From: Deinococcales bacterium
GTDB taxonomy: Bacteria > Deinococcota > Deinococci > Deinococcales > Deinococcaceae
Direction: 5' to 3'
DNA length: 6,586 bases
Assembly (NCBI GenBank): GCA_025359705.1
Contig: JANYFS010000285.1
Coordinates: 1-6,586 of the forward strand
Numbering within the stretch: position 1 is the stretch's first letter; each line of letters opens with the position of its first letter. The position numbers and the translations under genes were made by a program. Shown in pieces: positions 1 through 5,050 of this stretch. The notes beneath the pieces are model-generated. The model saw only the letters and a list, made by a program, of their open reading frames with translations, was not told the origin of the DNA and made no database searches.

Positions 1-1
1 C

Positions 2-2653
2 GAGGATGTGATGTCGGCAGTGCGCGACGGCGGGCGGCCCTACACCCCCGAAATTGCCGAAGCCCTAGCCATTGGTAACGAAACCCTGTCGCAAATGCTC
101 GAGGTGGCGGAAGGTCGTCCACAATCTTTGGAATCTTCGCTCGAGGCTTCGATTGAGGCGCTCGAGGGACTGTTGGGCGCGGAACCGATGGAGGAACTCA
201 AAGAACTGTTGGCAACCGCTCACAGTTCGGCGGTTTCGGAGTCATTGGGAGCAGGTTCAAGTTTAAATCCAACCCACATCGCCACCCAAATGCGGCTGAC
301 AGGCCAGCTCGAGCAGTTTTTTGAAGAACATCTGGAAATCTGGGGCGAGTTTTCGGGAGAATTGCGAAAACACCTCGAGCAACTGCGGGAAATTCTCTCC
401 GAAGAGGGTACTTGGGATCTGGCGGCTTTTTTGCGAAGCCTACACGGACTCAAGGGCGAAGCCAGCTCGATGCACTATCCCATCTTTGGCGAACTGACCG
501 TACAGCTCGAGGCGGTACTGATCGAGGTGCGCGAAGGCAACATCGATCTGGATGAACCGATTGTGCAGGTCACCGAACTGACTTTGGAAACCCTCGAGCG
601 CATTGTACTGAGCAGCGAAGGGATTTACCCCGCTGTGGACCTCGAGCAAAACCTAACCGTGGTTCATGCCCAACTTGCCGCGCTGTTGGGCGAACAACCC
701 CAAGCCCTTGCCGCCCCAGTAGGAGCCAGCGTGGTGGCTCCGCAACGCGCTGCCAACCGCAGTATTCGGGTCAACCTCGATAAACTCGATAACCTGATGA
801 ATGTGGTGGGGGAGATGGTCAACTTGCGCTCCAGGTTCACCCGCCAGACCAACCAGATTTTGGGTGTAGGCCAGTTGCTCGAGACCAGCCGCAGCCGAAT
901 GCTGCGTACCATTGCCGAATTTGAGACCAAATACCTGAACCCCCGCTTGGCTGCGATCACCCCTGCCAAAACCACCTCCAATCCCAATAACCCTAATAAC
1001 CTCAATAATCCTTCCAGTACCTTGCAAACTGTGTCCGAGATGTTCAACGAACTCGAGTTTGATACCTATTCCGACCTGAACATTTTGGCCCGTTCGGTGA
1101 TCGAAATGGCGGACGATTTGGGCGAGGTCAGCACCTTGCTGCAAAGCCAATTGGCAGGGGTGCAGGGCGAAACCGAAAACCTGCAAAAGCTCTCGAGGCG
1201 TTTGCGCGACGAGGTTTCTTCGGCCCGCATGGTTCCGCTCTCGAGCCTGTATAGCCGTTTGCGCCGCCTGATCAAAGAGGGCGCGGCGGGTAAATCCTTT
1301 CAATTTGAAGTCAGCGGCGAAACCGTAGAGATCGATAACTACATCCTCGAGGAAATTGCCGATCCACTGCTGCACCTGCTCAAAAACTCGATTTATCACG
1401 GCATCGAAGGGCAAGAAGAACGCCTCGCCAAAGGCAAACCCGCCAGCGGAACCATTCGGATTCGGGCTTACCCCCAAGGTAACAATGTGATGCTCGAGGT
1501 GGAAGACGACGGCAAAGGCATTCAGCTCGAGCAGGTCAAACAAAAAGCACTCGAGCGACATCTGTTCGATGCCCAAACCTTAGAAGAAATGTTGGAAGAA
1601 GACGCGGTGCAGCTCATTTTTTCGGCGGGATTAAGCACTGCCGAATCCGTAACCCTGGATGCAGGTCGCGGAGTGGGTATGGACGCGGTGGCGGCAGGAA
1701 TTCGCCGTTTGAACGGGGAAATTTCGGTACAAACTGAGCAAGACTTTGGCACGATTTTTACCCTTAAACTCCCGCTTACTTTGGTGGTTTCCGAAGCCTT
1801 GCTGGTGGAATGTGCGGGTCAAACCTTGGCTTTTCCCGCCTTGGCAGTCCGCAGCCTTCGCAACCTCGAGCGCAGCCAAATCCAGACCTTGGAGAGTGGG
1901 TCGGTGGGTACTGCTGGAGTTTCCAGCATGACCTTTACCGAGCAGCAAGAGCAGTACCGTTTGTATTCTTTGGCGGCTTTGCTGGGCTTGCCCGATGCCA
2001 GTGTGGATGCCCTCGAGTGCTTGGTGGTCATTTTGGACACCGGTTCTGAGCGATTCGGTCTGATTGTGGACGGCTTTGTGGGCCTCGAGGAAGTGGTGCA
2101 AAAACCCCTTTCGGCGGTCTTGCGTGGGCTGTCTCATTTGGCAGGAGCCACCGTTGCTAGTTCGGGTGAGGTGATCCTGATTTTGGACCCCCAAGGTACG
2201 GTGCGCTTGGGCAACGAACGCTTTGTACAGCGCAGCGACGACCAACCTCTGCGCCCTTTCGAGGCCAAAATTGAGCAGCGTTTGCTCTTGGTGGACGACT
2301 CGGTTTCGGTACGCAGGATCGTTTCCAAAATGCTGACTCGAGCGGGGTATCAGGTGGTCAGTGCGGTGGACGGGCAAGAAGCCCTAGATATTTTGCGCTC
2401 GGATCAAAACTTCACTGCTGTGCTTTCGGATCTGGAGATGCCGCGTATGAACGGCTACGAACTGATTGAAGCTATGCGTGCCAGAGAAGAACTGCGCCAC
2501 TTGCCCATTGTAGTGATGACCACACGGGCGGGGGAAAAACACCGCGACTTGGCCTTCCGTTTGGGAGCCAACGAATACTTCAGCAAACCCATCGAAGAAG
2601 CCAAGCTGCTCGGTTTCCTCGAGCGACTTGCCCATGCTTCGCAGGCTTCTTAA
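2..2653 (+). CDS. cheA: CheA-family hybrid histidine kinase/response regulator (ChpA/PilL-like), 5' end missing
   Basis: Central kinase of a chemosensory pathway; cytoplasmic, normally docked to receptors through CheW. The frame is open to the left edge, and the GTG at 8 and ATG at 11 lie inside what reads like the tail of an Hpt domain, so the true start is upstream. Residues are counted from the GTG at 8. A complete Hpt spans about 95-205, with the HxxKG motif at H146-K149-G150 (phosphorylated His). The dimerisation region is about 250-415; DTYSDLN and SSARMVPLSSL resemble the ChpA/PilL subtype. The ATPase has an N-box at 454-467 (N460), G1 DDGKGI (500-505) and G2 GRGVGMD (553-559). A CheW-like P5 domain covers about 590-740. 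The C-terminal receiver (about 757-877) has D763/D764, phosphoacceptor D808, T838/T839 and K860-P861, so it looks functional. Unusual points are the Asn/Pro-rich insert at 325-337 and Tyr463 where Asp is usual in the N-box. The TAA stop is at 2651. Family assignment is firm; the type IV pilus role is inferred from subtype. Confidence 0.95.
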   Translation, partial: EDVMSAVRDGGRPYTPEIAEALAIGNETLSQMLEVAEGRPQSLESSLEASIEALEGLLGAEPMEELKELLATAHSSAVSESLGAGSSLNPTHIATQMRLTGQLEQFFEEHLEIWGEFSGELRKHLEQLREILSEEGTWDLAAFLRSLHGLKGEASSMHYPIFGELTVQLEAVLIEVREGNIDLDEPIVQVTELTLETLERIVLSSEGIYPAVDLEQNLTVVHAQLAALLGEQPQALAAPVGASVVAPQRAANRSIRVNLDKLDNLMNVVGEMVNLRSRFTRQTNQILGVGQLLETSRSRMLRTIAEFETKYLNPRLAAITPAKTTSNPNNPNNLNNPSSTLQTVSEMFNELEFDTYSDLNILARSVIEMADDLGEVSTLLQSQLAGVQGETENLQKLSRRLRDEVSSARMVPLSSLYSRLRRLIKEGAAGKSFQFEVSGETVEIDNYILEEIADPLLHLLKNSIYHGIEGQEERLAKGKPASGTIRIRAYPQGNNVMLEVEDDGKGIQLEQVKQKALERHLFDAQTLEEMLEEDAVQLIFSAGLSTAESVTLDAGRGVGMDAVAAGIRRLNGEISVQTEQDFGTIFTLKLPLTLVVSEALLVECAGQTLAFPALAVRSLRNLERSQIQTLESGSVGTAGVSSMTFTEQQEQYRLYSLAALLGLPDASVDALECLVVILDTGSERFGLIVDGFVGLEEVVQKPLSAVLRGLSHLAGATVASSGEVILILDPQGTVRLGNERFVQRSDDQPLRPFEAKIEQRLLLVDDSVSVRRIVSKMLTRAGYQVVSAVDGQEALDILRSDQNFTAVLSDLEMPRMNGYELIEAMRAREELRHLPIVVMTTRAGEKHRDLAFRLGANEYFSKPIEEAKLLGFLERLAHASQAS
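980..1012 (+). repeat. Degenerate 9-bp coding repeat, Asn-Pro-Asn linker in CheA
   Basis: Three and a half 9-bp units (AATCCCAAT, AACCCTAAT, AACCTCAAT, AATCC) encode NPNNPNNLNNP from residue 325 of the CheA fragment. The units differ at synonymous positions except for one Pro-to-Leu change, so this is an old or selected repeat and not a fresh slippage product. It lies in the dimerisation region between the first helix and the DTYSDLN segment, where the family has a variable loop. It is probably a flexible insert. Confidence 0.7.
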
Positions 2654-2739
2654 GGGTTTGGATTGCTCGAGTTATTTAGATGATTTGGGCCGTTTTGTAC
2701 GGTGTGATGGCTAGGATTCTCGAGTATTTCTAGGATTTT

Positions 2740-2769
2740 TTGAGCAGATTGAGCAGACTGTTGAGTAGA
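2740..2769. repeat. Short 9-bp intergenic repeats (TTGAGCAGA) between the CheA and DUF4388 genes
   Basis: TTGAGCAGA occurs at 2740-2748 and again immediately at 2749-2757, and a one-mismatch copy, TTGAGTAGA, follows at 2761-2769. Just upstream CTAGGATT is also repeated, at 2711-2718 and 2730-2737. The whole 215-bp gap (2654-2868) has no credible gene and no GC-rich hairpin followed by a T-run, so I see no intrinsic terminator after the CheA gene. The gap also carries two CTCGAG copies, at 2666 and 2719. Function unknown; the repeats could be regulatory sites or slippage relics. Confidence 0.5.
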
Positions 2770-2855
2770 TTCTCCGAACATGAATAGATCAGGACGGTTA
2801 CAATTAGGTGTGTTGAATTGTGTGACTGAGCAACTTAAACGTATCATTTGCGAGT

Positions 2856-2862
2856 AAAGGGG
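2856..2862 (+). promoter_or_regulatory. Ribosome binding site fixing the TTG start at 2869
   Basis: AAAGGGG lies 6 nt upstream of TTG 2869. This is a strong Shine-Dalgarno match at normal spacing. It decides against the longer frame from TTG 2848, because the site would then lie inside the coding sequence. Confidence 0.75.
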
Positions 2863-2868
2863 TGTGCT

Positions 2869-3705
2869 TTGTCCAATCCTAGCCAAAATGTACTCTTGGT
2901 GAGTAGCAATGCCTCCACTCGAGGGCCTTTGGAACAGGCCCTTCTTAAGCTCGAGGTGAGGTTAAATATTGCCGATGACGGGCTGTTTGCCTTGACTGTA
3001 CTCGAGCGGCAGCCCGCCGATGTGGTGATCAGTGATGCTGAGTTAGGCGATATGTCGGGGCAAGACTTGTATGAGATGATTCGGGAAGATGCAACCTTGG
3101 CAAAAACCAGTTTTATTCTGCTGAGTGGGGTAAATGCTCAGTTGCTGGGTCGGGGCCATGATATTCAAATTCCCCAAAATATCAGCGCCGAGGATGCGGT
3201 TAGCTTTGTACAGGGTTTGCTTAAAAAACGCGCTCGAGCCACTTTGGACAGCGAAAAACTTCAGCAAACCCAAGGCAAAATGCTACCTTTGGCAAAGAGC
3301 AACTCCCAATCGTTGCGGGCCAGCCAATTTGGAGGAACCCTCGAGCATTTCAGTTTGTTCGATCTGTTGATGCTGCTGACCCAAACCCATAAATCGGGTC
3401 AGCTTTACCTCAAAATCAATCAGATCCCCGCTATGGTTCTGGTGGATCGTGGGGATGTAATCTTGGCAGAATACGATCAACACAGCGGTGAAACCGCTTT
3501 AATCCAAATTTTTTTGGACTCGGATCGGTACACCGAAAGTACCTTTTCCTTTCAAGCCTACGAGGGCGGAATGCCCAGCGAATTGTTGGGAGAACGCAAT
3601 ATCAACACCCCTGCCGATCAACTGCTTTTGAACATTGCCATTGCCCTAGATCAACGTAAAACGGGCGCTTATAACATCGAAAATGCTCTAGGACAGATAT
3701 TTTAG
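2869..3705 (+). CDS. Degenerate receiver fused to a DUF4388 (PATAN-type) domain
   Basis: Predicted 278-residue cytoplasmic signalling protein. Residues 6-120 have the pattern of a CheY-like receiver: a hydrophobic first strand, then VVISDAELGDMSG with D56 at the phosphoacceptor position, and FILLSG with S86. The acidic pair that holds Mg2+ is replaced by S12/S13, and the usual Lys-Pro near the end reads Ile-Pro (101-102), so phosphotransfer is doubtful. Residues about 152-262 (FGGTLEHFSLFDLLMLLTQT, then SGQLYLKI and the DRGDVILAEY segment) match DUF4388, related to the PATAN domain of cyanobacterial PatA/PixG regulators and common in Thermus/Deinococcus and myxobacteria. Its position after a CheA hybrid suggests an adaptor or output protein of that system, perhaps acting on pili. 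The start is TTG 2869, chosen for the Shine-Dalgarno at 2856-2862. Domain calls are confident; the role is inferred. Confidence 0.88.
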   Translation: MSNPSQNVLLVSSNASTRGPLEQALLKLEVRLNIADDGLFALTVLERQPADVVISDAELGDMSGQDLYEMIREDATLAKTSFILLSGVNAQLLGRGHDIQIPQNISAEDAVSFVQGLLKKRARATLDSEKLQQTQGKMLPLAKSNSQSLRASQFGGTLEHFSLFDLLMLLTQTHKSGQLYLKINQIPAMVLVDRGDVILAEYDQHSGETALIQIFLDSDRYTESTFSFQAYEGGMPSELLGERNINTPADQLLLNIAIALDQRKTGAYNIENALGQIF

Positions 3706-3788
3706 AGTTATTTTTGATGCCGCATCCCAAATATCTTGGCTACACAGCTTGTGGTAAACCCTTTATACTTTGAACATTAAACCTTTAG

Positions 3789-3867
3789 AATCACTAATCT
3801 TACCTCACCAATCTCACCTCACCACTAAAATCACCTCACCTCACCACTAAAATCACCAAATAAATAA
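3789..3867 (+). terminator. 79-nt G-less, C-rich tract; possible Rho utilisation site
   Basis: Downstream of the DUF4388 gene the plus strand has no G from 3789 to 3867 and is rich in TC/CC dinucleotides, with the pentamer TCACC at 3805, 3814, 3819, 3831, 3836, 3841 and 3853 (another lies just outside, at 3870). A transcript of this stretch would be unstructured and C-rich, which is the known profile of Rho loading sites. No intrinsic terminator is visible in the 263-bp gap 3706-3968. The TACACA/TGTGGTA imperfect hairpin at 3741-3756 lacks a T-run. The terminator role is inference only. Confidence 0.3.
3814..3857. repeat. Perfect 22-bp tandem repeat, two copies
   Basis: Bases 3814-3835 and 3836-3857 are identical. 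Each unit is TCACC TCACC ACTAAAA TCACC. Degenerate flanking sequence (TTACCTCACC at 3800-3809, TCACC at 3870-3874) extends the pattern. The 22-bp period is close to two helical turns, so a protein binding each unit would sit on the same DNA face. It lies 112 bp upstream of the receiver-roadblock start. It could be an operator array, part of a Rho site, or a slippage product. Confidence 0.8.
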
Positions 3868-3957
3868 GCTCACCTCGCCCCGTAACCCTGCTCCAGAAAC
3901 ACAACATCAGAAATACAAGATCAGAAGCACTGCAAGAGTAGGTAAAGATCCTTCAAA

Positions 3958-3963
3958 GAGAGG
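3958..3963 (+). promoter_or_regulatory. Ribosome binding site for the receiver-roadblock gene
   Basis: GAGAGG, preceded by AAA, ends 5 nt before ATG 3969. This normal spacing supports that start. Confidence 0.7.
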
Positions 3964-3968
3964 TTTGC

Positions 3969-4811
3969 ATGGCAAATAACAAGCCCAAAATTTTGGTGGT
4001 TGACGATAGTGTGAGTGTGCGAAAAGCGCTCGAGCGAATCCTTGGCCTGAATAATATGGAGGTGGTTTCTGCCGATAGTGGAGCCAACGCACTGCATGTT
4101 TTGGTGGACACCACTCCAGACTTAGTGATCACCGATGTGGTGATGCCCGATATGGACGGCTTCGAGTTGACCAAAGCCATCAAAGCCGACGCGGAGTTTA
4201 AGCATATCCCCGTGATTTTGATTTCGGGCATTGTCAATGCCGAAGTGCAAAGCCAAGCCGCCAATGCGGGCGCAGTAGGGGTGGTTCGCAAGCCGTTCAA
4301 ATCCGAAGATTTGATCCCCGCCATCGAGCGGGCCATGTCGCCCAGTCCGCACCCCTCGAGCGTGCCGCCTGCCACTCCCGTAACCCACCCCGAGCGCCCC
4401 ACCGCCACCTCTGTGAGCAGTGGGCATCTCTTACCCGCAGACCGCTTGCGCGAACACCTCAAGCCCTTCCTCGAGAAAGCCAGTACCCGCACCGCCTTGT
4501 TGCTGCGAAACACTCTGGGCAAAGGGGCTGAATTGTTGGCAGTGGCGGGTGATACCGTAGAGCAACCCGAAAACATCGCCAAATTTGTACAGTTCATCAC
4601 CTCTGCATCGAGCATTTTGGGTGATAAATTGGCGGTCTCGGAGCTGCAAAATTTATTGCTCGAGTTTAAAGGCCAGAGCATTTTGGTCAGCCGCATGGGG
4701 AACGATTTGGTTTTGGCCTTGGTACTCCAAGACTCGAGCGCACTATCAATTGCTCGCTACTTGCTGCGTAAGCAAACTGAATTGATTCGAGCCGAACTCA
4801 ACCCTGTTTAA
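3969..4811 (+). CDS. Response regulator: CheY-like receiver plus roadblock/LC7 domain
   Basis: Predicted 280-residue cytoplasmic protein. The N-terminal receiver (about 6-122) has all key residues: D12/D13, phosphoacceptor D56 in ITDVVMPDMDG, S86 at the Thr/Ser switch position, and K108-P109. It should accept phosphate, most simply from the CheA hybrid encoded upstream. Residues 124-152 form a Pro/Ser/Thr-rich flexible linker. Residues about 155-275 fit a roadblock/LC7 fold: RTALLLRNTLGKGAELLAV as helix and first strand, a long helix, then SILVSRMGNDLVLALVLQ as paired strands and a final helix. Roadblock proteins such as MglB act on small Ras-like GTPases (MglA), so a phosphorylation-controlled partner of an MglA-type GTPase is a plausible role, though no GTPase gene is in the window. 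The ATG start is backed by GAGAGG at 3958; the TAA stop is at 4809. It contains five CTCGAG copies: three as Leu-Glu codons, two reading Ser-Ser. Confidence 0.92.
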   Translation: MANNKPKILVVDDSVSVRKALERILGLNNMEVVSADSGANALHVLVDTTPDLVITDVVMPDMDGFELTKAIKADAEFKHIPVILISGIVNAEVQSQAANAGAVGVVRKPFKSEDLIPAIERAMSPSPHPSSVPPATPVTHPERPTATSVSSGHLLPADRLREHLKPFLEKASTRTALLLRNTLGKGAELLAVAGDTVEQPENIAKFVQFITSASSILGDKLAVSELQNLLLEFKGQSILVSRMGNDLVLALVLQDSSALSIARYLLRKQTELIRAELNPV

Positions 4812-4901
4812 TATGAGTTTTATTGCAATATTCGTATAACTTAACTATTTAACCCTGTTTTGCAAAACTCGAGCAAATCGTACCACAGTTGGATTTTTCT
4901 A

Positions 4902-4929
4902 TTGACTTAGAGAACTCGAGCTGTATTTT
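4902..4929 (+). promoter_or_regulatory. Candidate sigma70-type promoter for the membrane kinase
   Basis: TTGACT at 4902-4907 (five of six to TTGACA) and TATTTT at 4924-4929 (four of six to TATAAT) are separated by 16 bp. The spacer contains a CTCGAG copy at 4915-4920. Transcription would begin near 4936, leaving a leader of about 40 nt to ATG 4979. The match is by eye only. Confidence 0.4.
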
Positions 4930-4978
4930 TTTGGCCCTCGAGGAATAAATCACAGCTTGGTATCGTATTTGGGGGATT

Positions 4979-5050
4979 ATGTTATTGTTTACGCGCTTGA
5001 TCACTTTATTCGTCCTGCTGATATGCGGCGTGTCGAATTTAATTGGTTGA
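4979..5050 (+). pseudogene. 23-codon hydrophobic frame: probable displaced first transmembrane helix of the kinase
   Basis: ATG 4979 opens a frame reading MLLFTRLITLFVLLICGVSN, then LIG and a TGA at 5048. It has the form of an N-terminal membrane anchor: an Arg near the N-terminus, then an uninterrupted hydrophobic run. GGGGGA precedes the ATG by only 2 nt, so the ribosome site is poor. The kinase frame resumes one base back (TGG at 5044, TTG at 5047) with WLTHFY. Kinases with this kind of membrane domain usually have a helix ending in G-W-L followed by about 20 residues before the first hydrophobic motif, so the two frames join naturally. One missing base, or one missing 4-bp GGTT unit at the TTGG-TTGA stretch, would explain the break. 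It could be a real mutation, a sequence error, or an unrelated leader peptide. Confidence 0.5.

Noticed and set aside
8..13. GTG 8 or ATG 11 as the true start of the CheA gene
   Set aside because: The frame is open to the window edge, the first residues look like the tail of an Hpt domain, and no ribosome site is visible in the few bases upstream.
653..1576. 307-codon minus-strand frame opposite the CheA gene
   Set aside because: It lies wholly within a well-supported CheA coding region, has no recognisable domain, and is the type of frame produced by codon bias on the other strand. The same applies to minus-strand frames at 1631-2377 and 3953-4696.
2813..2841. TTGAAT, 17-bp spacer, TAAACG as a promoter for the DUF4388 gene
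   Set aside because: Position and spacing are suitable, but the -10 matches consensus at only three of six bases, too weak to list.
2848..2868. Longer start (TTG 2848) for the DUF4388 protein
   Set aside because: The extra seven codons contain the strong Shine-Dalgarno sequence that serves TTG 2869, and have no ribosome site of their own.
3764..3769. TATACT as a -10 element upstream of the receiver-roadblock gene
   Set aside because: No -35-like hexamer lies at 16-18 bp; TTGGCT at 3736 is 22 bp away and TTGTGG at 3749 is 9 bp away.
3800..3880. Repeats considered as a small CRISPR array
   Set aside because: The two 22-bp units are directly adjacent with no spacers and no cas genes are present.
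4857..4868. Perfect palindrome GTTTTGCAAAAC, considered as a terminator after the receiver-roadblock gene
   Set aside because: It is AT-rich, has no room for a loop and no following T-run, so it would not form an intrinsic terminator. It could be a protein site, but nothing else supports that.
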